In this document: positions 16,033 through 25,465 of the stretch, piece after piece
Numbering within the stretch: the stretch's first letter is position 1
Layout: every line of letters begins with the position of its first letter
NCBI GenBank assembly: GCA_035063765.1
Contig: JAPSFT010000026.1
Coordinates: 1-50,053, forward strand
Length of the DNA stretch: 50,053 nt
Direction: 5' to 3'
Origin: Deltaproteobacteria bacterium
GTDB taxonomy: Bacteria; Myxococcota_A; UBA9160; PR03
Translations under genes and position numbers: made by a program
Notes under the pieces: generated by a model
Databases searched by the model: none
What the model was told of the DNA's origin: nothing
Seen by the model: the letters and a program-made list of their open reading frames with translations, nothing else

Positions 16033-16997
16033 CGGCGGCCAGGCTCCGCCGGGGCGCGCCGGGCGCCGCGCGGGTGATGCCGCTCCACGGTCTCGCGCAG
16101 CCGCCTCCGACTCACGTGCGTGTAGATCTGGGTGGTCGCGAGATCGGCGTGCCCGAGCATCGCCTGGACCGCGCGCAGGTCGGCGCCGCCCTCGAGCAGG
16201 TCGGTGGCGAAGGAGTGGCGCAGGACGTGGGGCGAGACGCGCTCGGCGGGCAGGTTCGCGCGCCGCGCGAGCCCGCGCAGGCGCACGAAGAAATTCTGGC
16301 GGGTCATGGCCGTGCCCCGGCTCGACAGGAACACCGCGTCGGCGGCGCGCCGCCCGCGGTGGGCCAGACGCGGGCGTCCCTCGGCGAGCCAGGCGTCGAG
16401 GGCCGCGAGCGCCGGCTCGCCGAGCGGGACGATCCGCTCGCGCCCGCCCTTGCCCCGCACGCGCACGAAGCCGGCGCGGCGGTCTAGACCCGCGAGCGGC
16501 AGCTCGACCAGCTCCGAGACACGCAGGCCCGCGCCGTAGAGGACCTCGAGCATCGCACGGTCACGCAGGGCGAGGGCGCCCTCCCCCGCGGCGGCCGCCA
16601 GCAGCGCCTCCGTTTCGGGCTCGCGCAGCACGCGCGGGAGCCGGCGCGCCTGGCGCGGCGCGAGGAGCCCCTCGGCGGGATCGCGCGCGAGCACGCCCCG
16701 CGCGAGCAGGTGGCGGGCGAAGCGCCGCGCGGCGACCAGCGCGCGGGCGCGGCTCGCCGGCGCCAGGCCCGCGGCGTCGAGCGCCTCGGCGAAGCGGCGC
16801 AGGTGCTCGGGGCGGATCGCTGCCGGCTCGGCCACGCCGGCGCGCTCGAGATGTGTGGCCAGCCGCGCGAGGTCGCGCGCGTAGGCGGCGAGCGTGTTGC
16901 GCGCGAGCCCGCGCTCGGCGGCCAGGTGCGTGAGGAAGCCGTCCACCGCCCGGGCCAGCTCGAGGCCGGCGGGGCCGCCCGCGCGCGCGCTAGCCAT
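16029..16997 (-). CDS. xerD: Tyrosine recombinase XerD/XerC-type
   Basis: 322 residues. The N-terminal SAM-like core-binding domain (about 15-100) is followed by the catalytic domain with the full set of active residues: Arg159 (GAGLRVSELVEL), Lys183 (GKGGRERIVPL), His257 and Arg260 (HVLRHSFAT), His283 (LGHADLATTQ) and the nucleophile Tyr292 (IYTHVS). This is the chromosome-dimer resolution type acting at dif with a partner recombinase and FtsK. The ATG at 16997 overlaps the glnD end by eight bases, and the stop overlaps the cca start. Whether it pairs with a separate XerC or works alone cannot be told from this window. Confidence 0.92.
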   Translation of the reverse strand: MASARAGGPAGLELARAVDGFLTHLAAERGLARNTLAAYARDLARLATHLERAGVAEPAAIRPEHLRRFAEALDAAGLAPASRARALVAARRFARHLLARGVLARDPAEGLLAPRQARRLPRVLREPETEALLAAAAGEGALALRDRAMLEVLYGAGLRVSELVELPLAGLDRRAGFVRVRGKGGRERIVPLGEPALAALDAWLAEGRPRLAHRGRRAADAVFLSSRGTAMTRQNFFVRLRGLARRANLPAERVSPHVLRHSFATDLLEGGADLRAVQAMLGHADLATTQIYTHVSRRRLRETVERHHPRGARRAPAEPGRR

Positions 16998-19716
16998 GCG
17001 CGGCCTCGTCGAGCTGCACGGCGTCGAGCAGCGCGCGGCGCAGCGCCTCGACCCGCCCCGGGTCCACGAGCTTGCGGCCCGCCGCATCCTTCACGTAGAA
17101 GGTGTCGGCGACCTGGTCGAGCACGGTGGTCGCCTTCGAGACGTAGATCTCGAGTCCGTGTCCGGCCAGCGTGCGGGTCAGGTCGTAGAGGAGCCCGAGC
17201 CGGTCGTTCGCCGCGACGTCGACGATCGTGTAGAAGTCGGATTCGTCGTTCGAGACTTCGACGCTCGGCGGCAGCCGCGAAGGGCTCGCGGGCAGTCCGA
17301 CCGGGCGCCGCCGCCGCTGCACGAGATCCTCGACCTGCAGCTCGCCCGCCAGCACCCGCTCGAGGCTCTGCTCGAAGCCGCTCCAGGTCCGCGCGCGCTC
17401 CGCCGCATCGCCGGCCGGCGTCGCCACCCGGTAGACCTCGAGCGCGAGCCCCGTGCGCGTCGTGTAGACGTTCGAGGACAGGATGTTGATCCCACGCGCG
17501 GTGAGCGTCCCGGCGATCCGCCAGTAGAGCCCGTGGACGTCGCGCGTGCACACGATCAGCTCCGAGAAGCCTCCGCGCATCTCGCGCACCGCCGTCACCA
17601 CCTGCTTGGCGTCGGAGAACGAGAGCCGCAGCTTGGCGTGGCGTGCGATCTGCCGCGGCGTGTGCGACACGAAGTAGCGGCGCGGCATCTCCTCGAAGAA
17701 GCCGTCGATCTTCGCCTCGGCGACGCCGAGCGCCTGGAGCTCTTCGCGCGCCGCCTGGCGGCGCTTCTCGACCCGCGCCTCGATCGTCGCGAGAGCGGCC
17801 GCCTCGTCGGGCCGGCCCGTCTCGAGGACCTCGGCGGTGCGCTCGTAGAGCTCGCGCAGGAGCGCGCCGCGCCACTCGGTCCAGCCCGACTTCGAGGAGG
17901 CACGCATGTCGGCAAAGGTGAGCAGGTAGAGGTTCTTCAGGTTGGTGCGGTCGCCCACCAGCTTGGCGAACTCGAGGATCATGCGCGGGTCCGCGAGATC
18001 CCGCCGCTGGCCGACGTGTGACATCGAGAGGTGGTGGGCGACCAGGAACACGACCCGCTCGATCCGCTCGGGCGCGAGGCCGAGCCGCTCGAGGCAGGCC
18101 CGCGCGCGTGGGACGCCCCGGGCCGAGTGCTCCCCGCCGAAGCCCTTGCCGATGTCGTGGAGCAGCGAGCCCAGGAACAACGCGGGCCGGTCCTCGCAGG
18201 AGCGCATCAGCTCCGTGAGCTCGGGCAGTGCGCGCTCGTACTTGCCCCGCCACAGACGGCGCAGCTCCTCGACCAGGAAGATCGAGTGTACGTCGACCGT
18301 GTAGGTGTGGTAGACGACGTGCTGCCAGCGGCAGACGATGTGCTCCCACTCGGGCAGGAAGCGCGCGAGCAGGCCGAGCTCGTTCATCACCATCAGCGAG
18401 CGCATCACGCGCCGTTCGCTCTCGAGGATGCGCAGGAAGCACGCGCTGGCCTCCGGGTCGCGGCGCAGGCGCTCGTCGACGAGGTGCAGGTTCTCGCGCA
18501 CCAGCCGCTGGGCGGTGCGCGAGAGCGGCACGTCGTGGTCCTGTGCCACGGCGAAGGCAGTGAGCAGGCGCAGGGGCCGCTCGCGCAGGTGCGCGGCGTG
18601 GGGGATCTCGAGATGACCGCCCACCAGCCGGAAGCCGTCCTCGACGCTCACGGGTGCAGCGGCCGGCAGCGGGGCCCGCCGCACGCGGGCGCGGCACTGC
18701 TCGATCGCGATCTCCGACCAGGTCCGGATCGCACGCGCGCCGCGGTAGTAGTCGCTCATGAAGAGCTCGACGGGCAACGGCTCCTCGGGCCCACGGTCGG
18801 GGTAGCCGAAGGCCGCCGCGATCTGCTCCTGCGCGTCGAAGCTCATCTGGTCCTGGCGGCGCCGGGCCGAGAGGTGCAGCTCGTTGCGCACGCGCCACAG
18901 GAAGTCGAGGCCGTCGCGATAGGCCTCCATCTCGGACTCGCTGAGCAGCCCGTAGTGGAGCAGGTCCTCGAGCCCGCGCGCGGTCGGCAGCACGGCGCGC
19001 ATCGCCCAGATGGCCGCGTGGTAGTCGCGCAGCCCGCCGGCACCCTCCTTGACGTTGGGCTGGAGCAGGTAGAGCGACTCGCCGTAGGCGGCGTGGCGCT
19101 CGTGCATCGCAGCGACCTGCCGGGCCAGGAAGTGCTCGACGTCGAGGAGCAGCTCGCGCCGGATCGCCTCCAGGAACTCGTGGTAGAAGACCGGGTCGCC
19201 CGACAGGAAGCGCGTGTCGAGGACACCGGTGAAGACGGTGGCATCGCGGCGCGCGAGCTCGATCGTGTCGGCGATCGTGCGCGTCGCGCAGCCCACCGTG
19301 AGCCCGGCGTCCCACAGCCAGAGCTGGATCCGCTCGGCGATGCGCGCCACGTAGGGTGTCACCGCCCCCGCGTGCAGGAGCAGGAGGTCCACGTCCGAGT
19401 GGATCGCCATCTCGCGCCGCGCGTAGCCTCCGACCGCGAGCACCGCGATGCGCTCTTCGGTCTCGGGCTGCGCGGCGAAGTGTTCCGCCTCCGCGATCTG
19501 GAACAGGCGCCGCACGAGCCGGTCCATCAGGTCGGAGTGCAGCGCGTTGACGCGCGAGCCCGAGCGGGAGCTGCGATGGACCTCCGCCAGGTGCGCGCGG
19601 GCGGCCGCCACGTAGCCCCGGACGGCGCGCAGCACGTCGCCGGCGCTCTCGCCGCCCGGCGCGCCCCGCTCGCCGAGCTCGGCGAGCCAGGGACGGACCG
19701 GCTCGGGAACGCTCAC
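16990..19716 (-). CDS. glnD: [Protein-PII] uridylyltransferase / uridylyl-removing enzyme
   Basis: 908 residues, the normal GlnD length. Domains in order are: a nucleotidyltransferase with GGYARREMAIHSDVDLLLLH (residues about 96-115, metal-binding Asp108/Asp110); a PII-uridylyltransferase helical region with NVKEGAGGLRDYH; an HD phosphohydrolase domain (about 460-560, SLLHDIGKGFGGEHSARG); and two C-terminal ACT domains (near 724 and 835). It uridylylates PII at low glutamine and removes UMP at high glutamine, setting nitrogen-assimilation state. The NT, HD and ACT parts all look intact. The start is GTG with GGAGG upstream, 20 bases after the amidase stop. No glnB or glnA is in the window. 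Confidence 0.95.
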   Translation of the reverse strand: MSVPEPVRPWLAELGERGAPGGESAGDVLRAVRGYVAAARAHLAEVHRSSRSGSRVNALHSDLMDRLVRRLFQIAEAEHFAAQPETEERIAVLAVGGYARREMAIHSDVDLLLLHAGAVTPYVARIAERIQLWLWDAGLTVGCATRTIADTIELARRDATVFTGVLDTRFLSGDPVFYHEFLEAIRRELLLDVEHFLARQVAAMHERHAAYGESLYLLQPNVKEGAGGLRDYHAAIWAMRAVLPTARGLEDLLHYGLLSESEMEAYRDGLDFLWRVRNELHLSARRRQDQMSFDAQEQIAAAFGYPDRGPEEPLPVELFMSDYYRGARAIRTWSEIAIEQCRARVRRAPLPAAAPVSVEDGFRLVGGHLEIPHAAHLRERPLRLLTAFAVAQDHDVPLSRTAQRLVRENLHLVDERLRRDPEASACFLRILESERRVMRSLMVMNELGLLARFLPEWEHIVCRWQHVVYHTYTVDVHSIFLVEELRRLWRGKYERALPELTELMRSCEDRPALFLGSLLHDIGKGFGGEHSARGVPRARACLERLGLAPERIERVVFLVAHHLSMSHVGQRRDLADPRMILEFAKLVGDRTNLKNLYLLTFADMRASSKSGWTEWRGALLRELYERTAEVLETGRPDEAAALATIEARVEKRRQAAREELQALGVAEAKIDGFFEEMPRRYFVSHTPRQIARHAKLRLSFSDAKQVVTAVREMRGGFSELIVCTRDVHGLYWRIAGTLTARGINILSSNVYTTRTGLALEVYRVATPAGDAAERARTWSGFEQSLERVLAGELQVEDLVQRRRRPVGLPASPSRLPPSVEVSNDESDFYTIVDVAANDRLGLLYDLTRTLAGHGLEIYVSKATTVLDQVADTFYVKDAAGRKLVDPGRVEALRRALLDAVQLDEAAHG

Positions 19717-19735
19717 GGGCGAGCCTCCGGCGCGC

Positions 19736-20947
19736 TCACGGCTGGTGCTCCGCCACGAGCGGTCCGCTCTGCTCGCGGAAGCGCTCGATCCCGCGCGCGA
19801 TCCGGCGCGCCATCGCGTCGAGGTAGTCCGGGTCGCGGAGCCGGCGGGCGTCGCCCTTGTGGGTCACGAAGCCGGTCTCGACCAGGATCGCCGGCATGTC
19901 GGAGAGGTAGAGCACGTAGAAGGGCCCGCGCAGCCGGCCGCGCCCGGCCGCCACCGAAGGCCAGCGCCGGCCCATGCCGCGCACGATCTCCTCGTGCACC
20001 AGGTCCGCGAGCAGGTCGGCGCGGTCCGAGGCCTCCGAGACGCGCAGCCGGGTGAGCAGGCCCTGGAGCGCGTCGACCTCGCCGGGCGCCACCCCGTTCT
20101 CGCGGGCCGCGAGCCGCCGGGTCTGGCGGAGCGCGTTCTCGTCGAGCGTGTAGACCTCGATGCCCGCGGCCGCGCGGTTACGGGCGGAGTTCGCGTGCAG
20201 CGAGACGAACACATCCGCCTCCGCCCCTTCCGCAAGCGCCGTGCGCTCGAGCAGCGAGAGCGTGCGGTCGCCGTCGCGCGTGAGGACGACGTCGAATCCG
20301 CGCGCCAGGAGCTCCCGGCGCAGCGCGCGCGCCAGACGCAGCGTCACGTCCTTCTCGCGCAGCCGCCCGTGGCCGATCGCGCCCGGGTCGCTGCCGCCGT
20401 GCCCGGCATCCACGACGACGCGCTCGACCGGGCGCAGCTCCATCGAGGGACGCGCCGTCGAGCTGGCGGCGGGCGCACCCTGGCGCGCGCCGAAGACGTC
20501 GATCACGACCCGCTCGGGACCGGTGAGCCGGAGCAGCCGGTGCCGCTCCCAGTGGTCGAGGTCGAGCACCACGCGGGTGGTCCCGACGGTGAACTGGCCG
20601 AGCCGGATCCGGCGCAGCAGGCCGTCGTCGACCCGGATCGGCTCCTCGCGCGTGCGGCCGACGTGGATCCCGGGCAGGTCGAGGTAGAGGCGGGCCGGGG
20701 CACCGGTGGCCGGATCGGCAGGCGCCTGGCGCAGCGCCATCCCCGGCGCACCCGCGGAGGCCGCACCGCTGCTCGCGGGCTGCGAGAGCTCGACCACGAC
20801 GCGCGTGTAGCCCGCGTACGACCAGTGGCGGACGTCGAGCACGCGACCCGGCGCCGCATCGGCGGCGGGAGCGAGCAGCAGCACCGCGGCGAGCGCGAGC
20901 GCGGGCCTCCGGACCCGCGAGGGGGCCGACGTGCGGGCCCGCGTCAT
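19736..20947 (-). CDS. N-acetylmuramoyl-L-alanine amidase with AMIN domain (AmiC-like)
   Basis: 403 residues. There is a signal sequence (hydrophobic about 16-30, Arg-rich start), a single AMIN domain (about 35-150) for envelope or septum targeting, and an Amidase_3 catalytic domain (about 175-395). Zinc ligands are visible: His183 (DAGHGGSDPGA), Glu198 (LREKDVTL) and His251 (VSLHANS), with catalytic Glu357 (ILVETGF). It should cleave peptide from glycan strands in the periplasm during cell separation. The insertion around 285-345 is in the place where AmiB/AmiC carry the autoinhibitory helix regulated by EnvC/NlpD-type activators. The ATG at 20947 overlaps the mutS stop (ATGA). Confidence 0.92.
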   Translation of the reverse strand: MTRARTSAPSRVRRPALALAAVLLLAPAADAAPGRVLDVRHWSYAGYTRVVVELSQPASSGAASAGAPGMALRQAPADPATGAPARLYLDLPGIHVGRTREEPIRVDDGLLRRIRLGQFTVGTTRVVLDLDHWERHRLLRLTGPERVVIDVFGARQGAPAASSTARPSMELRPVERVVVDAGHGGSDPGAIGHGRLREKDVTLRLARALRRELLARGFDVVLTRDGDRTLSLLERTALAEGAEADVFVSLHANSARNRAAAGIEVYTLDENALRQTRRLAARENGVAPGEVDALQGLLTRLRVSEASDRADLLADLVHEEIVRGMGRRWPSVAAGRGRLRGPFYVLYLSDMPAILVETGFVTHKGDARRLRDPDYLDAMARRIARGIERFREQSGPLVAEHQP

Positions 20948-23643
20948 CCGCGCCCTCCCCCGCCGAGCCGCTCGCGCCAGCGCTGGAGCAGGAGCAGCGC
21001 GTCGAGCGGCGCGGTACGGTCGAGGACGAGCCCGCGCAGCTCCTCGAGGACGCTGCGCTCGCCCGGGCGCAGCGGCGGCTCGGAGGGCTCGAAGAGCGGA
21101 AGCTGCGGGGCGGCGGGCGCGGGGCGGGCACGCGGCGTGGCGGGTGCGGCGACGGGGTCCGCGGCGTGCGCCTCGAGCGTGGCCAGCACCTCGCGGGCAC
21201 GCGCGATCACGGTGTCGGGCAGGCCCGCGAGCCGCGCCACCTGGATCCCGTAGGAGCGGCTCGCGCCCCCCGGCACCAGCCGCCGCAGGAACACCACGTC
21301 GTGTCCCCACTCGCGGACCTCGAAGTGCGCGTTGCGGAGCTGGGGCCGGCTGGCGGCCAGCTCGACGAGCTCGTGGTAGTGCGTCGCGAAGAGCGTCCGG
21401 CAGCGCAGCCCCGGCGCGTCGTGCAGGTGCTCCGCGACCGCCCACGCGATCGAGAGGCCGTCGAAGGTGCTGGTGCCGCGTCCGATCTCGTCCAGGATGA
21501 CGAGGCTCCGTCGCGTGGCCTGGGCGAGGATCTCCGCGGTCTCGCGCATCTCGACCAGGAAGGTGGACTCGCCCCGCGCGAGCCGGTCCGACGCTCCGAC
21601 CCGGGTGAAGATGCGGTCCACCACCCCGATCCGTGCCGACTCCGCGGGCACGAAGCTCCCGACCTGGGCCAGGAGCGCGATCAGCGCCACCTGCCGCAGG
21701 TAGGTGCTCTTGCCCGACATGTTGGGGCCGGTGAGGAGCAGGATGCGCGCGTCCGCGGGGTCGAGGCAGGTGTCGTTCGGGACGAAGGCCTCCCCCGTCC
21801 GCGACGCCCGCATGGCCTCCACCACCGGGTGCCGGCCCGCGTGGATCTCGAGCCGTTCCCCGCCGTCCACCACGGGGCGCACCCAGCCGTCGCGGCGCGC
21901 CACCTCGGCAAGGCTCTGGAGGGCGTCGAGCGCGGCCACCGCCTCGGCGGCCGCGCGGATCGCGGCGCCGTGCTCGAGCAGCTCCGCGCGCACCTCCTCG
22001 AACAGCTCGCGCTCGAGCGCGGCGGCGCGCTCGTGCGCGCCGAGCACGCGCGCCTCCATCTCGCGCAGCTCCGGCGTGGTGAAGCGCTCGGCGCCGGCCA
22101 GGGTCTGCTTGCGCTCGTAGTCGCCGGGCACGCGGCCCAGGTTCGACTTCGTCACCTCGAGCCCGTAGCCGTGGACCGGGTGGAAGCGGACCTTCAGGCT
22201 CGCCACGCCGGTCCGCTCGCGCTCGCGCGCCTCGAGCCCGGCGATCCACTCGCGGCCCTTGCGGGCCGCGTCGCGCAGGGCATCGAGTTCGGGCCGGTAG
22301 CCGTCGCGCACGAAGCCGGTCTCCCCGGCGCCGCGCGAGCCACGCAGGAGGACGGGCGGCTCGTCGACGAGCGCGTCCTCGAGCAGGCGCCAGGCCGCCT
22401 CGACCGGCCGCGGCCGGGGCAGCGCGGGCGGGGGCGCGCCCTCGGCGCCCGGAAGCCAGTCGTCGCCGCCCGGGGCGAAGGCCTCCGCCAGGGCCGGCAG
22501 CGCGGCCAGCGACGCGCGCAGCGCGGCGAGATCGCGGGGCGTCGCGCTCGGGCGCGCGGCCTTCGCGAGCCCGCGCTCGAGGTCGCGCACCGGGCGCAGC
22601 CGCTCGCGGATCGCGGCGCGCCGGCGGTCGCGCTCGGCGAGCCACGCGACGGCGTCCTGGCGGGCGCCGATCGCGGCCGGATCGAGCAGCGGGTAGCCGA
22701 GCCAGCGGGCGAGGCGCCGCGCGCCCATCGGGGTCAGCGTCGCATCGAGGCGCTCGACCAGGGTGCCGCGCCGGCTGCCGTCCTCGGCGCTCGTGAAGAG
22801 CTCGAGGTGGGTGCGGGTCGCGGCGTCGAGCACCATCGCGTCACCGAGCGCGTAGCGGCGCAGGACGGCGGCGTGGCGCAGCGCGAAGGGCTGGAGCGCG
22901 CCGAGGTAGGCCAGCACCGCGGCGGCGGCGCGCGTGGCCGCGTCGGCGGCCTGGGGGTCGAAGCCGTCGGGGTGCGCGGGCGCCTCGCGCGGGGCGAAGC
23001 TTGCGGGGTCGACCGGGGTCAGGACCACACCGGGGAGCGCCGCGCCGAGCGAGGCGGCGAGCGTCGCTTCGATCGGCGCCGCCAGCAGCAGCTCGCGTGG
23101 CGCGATCCGGCGCAGCTCCTCGACGAGCGGTCCGGGAGCCAGGCCGGTGGTGTCTGCCGCCGTGGCGGTGGCCCGGAACTCGCCGGTCGACGCCTCGAGC
23201 GCGGCGAGGCCGGCCTCCTCGCCCGGTGCGCCGAGGGCGAGCGCGGCCAGCGCCACCTCGCGCGCGGCGTCGAGGCCCTCCGGGTCCCCGAGCAGGCCGG
23301 GCGTCACCACCTCGACCACCTCGCGCCGCACGAGCCGCCGGCCGCCGGTCGCCCGCGGATCCTCGACCTGCTCGCAGATCGCGACCCGCAGCCCGAGCTC
23401 GGCGAGCCGCTTCAGATAGGGGTCGACGCCGTGGACCGGCACGCCGCACATCGGCACCGCATCGGGCTTGCCCTTGTCGCGGGTCGTGAGCGTGATGTCG
23501 AGCAGCGGCGCCGCACGCTCGGCGTCGGCGAGGAAGAGCTCGTAGAAGTCGCCCATCCGGTAGAAGAGCAGCGCGTCCGGATGGCGTGCCTTGAGCGCGA
23601 GGTACTGGCGCATCATCGGCGTGTCGAGTGCACTGCGCGTCAT
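20944..23643 (-). CDS. mutS: DNA mismatch repair protein MutS
   Basis: 899 residues. The mismatch-reading motif GDFYELF (31-37, Phe33 and Glu35) is intact. The core and clamp domains follow, and the ATPase has Walker A GPNMSGKST (639-647) and Walker B LVILDE (714-719) followed by GRGTSTFDG and the THYHELVELA block. The C-terminal tail after about 825 is Pro/Ala-rich and ends with a short helical region like the E. coli tetramerisation tail. MutS scans DNA for mispairs and recruits MutL; mutL is not in the window. It overlaps lapB by ATGA upstream and the amidase gene downstream. Confidence 0.97.
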   Translation of the reverse strand: MTRSALDTPMMRQYLALKARHPDALLFYRMGDFYELFLADAERAAPLLDITLTTRDKGKPDAVPMCGVPVHGVDPYLKRLAELGLRVAICEQVEDPRATGGRRLVRREVVEVVTPGLLGDPEGLDAAREVALAALALGAPGEEAGLAALEASTGEFRATATAADTTGLAPGPLVEELRRIAPRELLLAAPIEATLAASLGAALPGVVLTPVDPASFAPREAPAHPDGFDPQAADAATRAAAAVLAYLGALQPFALRHAAVLRRYALGDAMVLDAATRTHLELFTSAEDGSRRGTLVERLDATLTPMGARRLARWLGYPLLDPAAIGARQDAVAWLAERDRRRAAIRERLRPVRDLERGLAKAARPSATPRDLAALRASLAALPALAEAFAPGGDDWLPGAEGAPPPALPRPRPVEAAWRLLEDALVDEPPVLLRGSRGAGETGFVRDGYRPELDALRDAARKGREWIAGLEARERERTGVASLKVRFHPVHGYGLEVTKSNLGRVPGDYERKQTLAGAERFTTPELREMEARVLGAHERAAALERELFEEVRAELLEHGAAIRAAAEAVAALDALQSLAEVARRDGWVRPVVDGGERLEIHAGRHPVVEAMRASRTGEAFVPNDTCLDPADARILLLTGPNMSGKSTYLRQVALIALLAQVGSFVPAESARIGVVDRIFTRVGASDRLARGESTFLVEMRETAEILAQATRRSLVILDEIGRGTSTFDGLSIAWAVAEHLHDAPGLRCRTLFATHYHELVELAASRPQLRNAHFEVREWGHDVVFLRRLVPGGASRSYGIQVARLAGLPDTVIARAREVLATLEAHAADPVAAPATPRARPAPAAPQLPLFEPSEPPLRPGERSVLEELRGLVLDRTAPLDALLLLQRWRERLGGGGRG

Positions 23644-24686
23644 GCGAAGGCGTCCACTTCGAAGCCGTCGCGGAGGATGCCGGCGTCGGCGCGGCGCTCG
23701 AGGACGCCGAGCAGCTCCTCGTGCGCCTTGGCGGCTGCGTCGGTGCGGCCTTCGGCGAGCAGCAGGCGACCCAGCGCCAGGTGCGGCGCGAGCGCGTCGG
23801 GGTCGCGCTCGAGCGCGGCGCGCAGGGCTGCTTCGGCCTCGTCGGCGGCGCCGCGCGCCGCGAGCACCTGCGCCAGGGCGAGGCGCGCCTCGAGGTCATC
23901 GGGCTGCTCGTCGGTGAGTCCGCGCAGCCAGGCCTCGTGGTCACCGCTGCGACCGAGCGCGGCGGCGGTCGCCGCCAGGCGCGGGTACGCGCGCGGCCCC
24001 GCGCGGCGATCGAGCGACACCGCGCGGCGCCAGGCGGCGAGCGCCTTGCGCGGCCGGCCCAGCTCGGATTCGACCTCGCCGAGCGCCAGCCACGCCCTCG
24101 TGCAGTCCGCGTCCCGGCGCAGCGCGCGGCGCAGCGCCTTGCGCGCCGCGTCGCCGCGGCCCTGCGCGCGCTCGAGCTCGGCGAGCTCCGCCCAGAGCGG
24201 CGCCTCGGCGGTGCCCGGCTCGCGGCCCTCGACCCGCGCCAGCCGGCGCGCCAGCGGGATCGCGCGGCGCGGCTCGTGCGCACCGGCCAGCAGGCGCACC
24301 AGGGCGCGCAGCGCGCGGGGATGATCCGGGCGCTCGCGCAGCACCTCCTCGTAGCCGCTGATCGCGCGGCGCAGGAAGCCGCCGGCGCGGAAGTCGTCGG
24401 CGAGCCCGACCAGCGCCGCGAAGCGGGCGGCTTCGCCGACGTCCCGGCGCAGCAGCAGGTTCTGGTGCACGTGGATCGCGCGCCCGACCTCGCCGCGCTC
24501 CCGGAACAGCCGCGCGAGCGCCAGGTAGACGTCGAGCTCGCCGGAGTCCTGCTGCACGACGCCGGTCAGCAGGCCCTCGGCGCGCTCGAGGTCGCGGTCG
24601 AGCACCGCGACGAGGGCCCGGCGCACGGCCGCCCCGGCGTCCTGCGGGGCCTCCTCCCGCCAGCGCCCTCGCCACCAGCCCGGCAC
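23640..24686 (-). CDS. lapB: LapB/YciM-like TPR protein (without C-terminal rubredoxin)
   Basis: 348 residues of tandem TPR helices. The segment YLALARLFRERGEVGRAIHVHQNLLLRRDV (about 54-83) is the LapB signature, followed by ADDFRAGGFLRRAISGYEEVL. In E. coli LapB (389 residues) brings LpxC to FtsH to limit LPS synthesis and needs a C-terminal rubredoxin-type CxxC pair. This protein ends at GILRDGFEVDAFA with only one cysteine (near 230), so the metal domain is missing. The typical N-terminal membrane anchor is also not obvious. Identity rests on the LapA-LapB pairing downstream of rpsA-ihfB, the same order as in E. coli. The start is GTG, six bases after the lapA stop. Confidence 0.82.
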   Translation of the reverse strand: MPGWWRGRWREEAPQDAGAAVRRALVAVLDRDLERAEGLLTGVVQQDSGELDVYLALARLFRERGEVGRAIHVHQNLLLRRDVGEAARFAALVGLADDFRAGGFLRRAISGYEEVLRERPDHPRALRALVRLLAGAHEPRRAIPLARRLARVEGREPGTAEAPLWAELAELERAQGRGDAARKALRRALRRDADCTRAWLALGEVESELGRPRKALAAWRRAVSLDRRAGPRAYPRLAATAAALGRSGDHEAWLRGLTDEQPDDLEARLALAQVLAARGAADEAEAALRAALERDPDALAPHLALGRLLLAEGRTDAAAKAHEELLGVLERRADAGILRDGFEVDAFA

Positions 24687-24692
24687 GACGCC

Positions 24693-25067
24693 TCAGCGGC
24701 CCCGGGGCGCGGGGTCGAGGGTGCCGGGCGCCGGCGCGCCGGCCGAGCCGCGCAGCGCGGCATCCGAGGGGGCGGCGAGGGGAAGATTGCGGAGCTGGTG
24801 CAGCTCCGCCTCGAGCCCCTGTGCGACCTTGCGCCAGCGGCGGGCGGTCAGCCCGAGGCGCGCCATCTGGTAGAGGCCGGCCAGCCCGGCCAGGGCGAAG
24901 CCCACGGCGAAGGCCGCCAGCAGGGCCAGCCAGATCGGTAGACCCTCGGCCGCACCGAACAGGTAGTCGACGCTCACGGGCGCGAGGTTCGCGCCGGCGA
25001 AACGCCAGCCGAGGACCAGCGCGGCGACGAAGGCCACGAGCGCGAGCAGGCGGCGGAACGTCCGCAT
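24693..25067 (-). CDS. lapA: LapA-domain (DUF1049) inner-membrane protein
   Basis: 124 residues. Two transmembrane segments lie at about 6-24 and 44-66, with a short periplasmic loop containing NLAPVSVDYLFG, the LapA signature (N..pV.....g). A cytoplasmic coiled stretch (TARRWRKVAQGLEAELHQLR) and a Pro/Gly-rich tail follow. In E. coli LapA acts with LapB at the FtsH-LpxC checkpoint of LPS synthesis. The ATG at 25067 has GGGAG upstream. Its position between ihfB and lapB supports the call. Confidence 0.88.
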   Translation of the reverse strand: MRTFRRLLALVAFVAALVLGWRFAGANLAPVSVDYLFGAAEGLPIWLALLAAFAVGFALAGLAGLYQMARLGLTARRWRKVAQGLEAELHQLRNLPLAAPSDAALRGSAGAPAPGTLDPAPRGR

Positions 25068-25099
25068 CGAGAAGCTCCCGGGGGGCGCTGGCGGGGGAA

Positions 25100-25429
25100 T
25101 CAGGCCCGGAGCCGCTCTCCGGAGTCACCGGTGGCGCCGCCGCCGGCGGGCGCGCGGTCCACCATCTCCTTCAGCTCCTTGCCCACCTTGAAGAACGGCG
25201 TGCGCTTGGCCGGGATGTTCACCATCTCCCCCGTCTTCGGGTTCCGGCCGTCGCGCGCCTCGCGGACCTTCACCTGGAAGCTCCCGAAGCCGCGGATCTC
25301 GATGCGCTCGCCGCGGCGCAAGGCATCGGTCATCGCATCGAAGATCGTGTTCACCACGACCTCGGTGTCCTTCTTCGAGATGTGCGGCGTGCGCTCCGCG
25401 ACCTGTTCGATGAGACCGCTCTTCGTCAT
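25100..25429 (-). CDS. ihfB: Integration host factor beta-type HU/IHF DNA-binding protein
   Basis: 109 residues. MTKSGLIEQVAERTPHISKKDTEVVVNTIF begins the HU/IHF fold. The DNA-binding arm region reads IEIRGFGSFQVKVREARDGRNPKTGE, and the NPKTGE with the following proline (NIPAKRTPFFKVGK) supplies the DNA-kinking residue. It resembles the IHF beta subunit more than HU, and its place directly after rpsA is the standard ihfB position. The C-terminus carries a 15-residue Gly/Ala extension beyond the E. coli length of 94. A strong GGGGGGAGG precedes the ATG. It bends DNA and organises nucleoprotein complexes with an alpha partner encoded elsewhere. Confidence 0.93.
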   Translation of the reverse strand: MTKSGLIEQVAERTPHISKKDTEVVVNTIFDAMTDALRRGERIEIRGFGSFQVKVREARDGRNPKTGEMVNIPAKRTPFFKVGKELKEMVDRAPAGGGATGDSGERLRA

Positions 25430-25465
25430 CGCCTCCCCCCGAGCCGTCGGCCCGGCAGCCGCCTC

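Noticed and set aside
16029-16997. Integrase marking a genomic island
   Set aside because: It lies between glnD and cca in a co-oriented housekeeping block with 8- and 4-base overlaps and has XerC/D-type motifs; no attachment-site repeat or cargo is visible.
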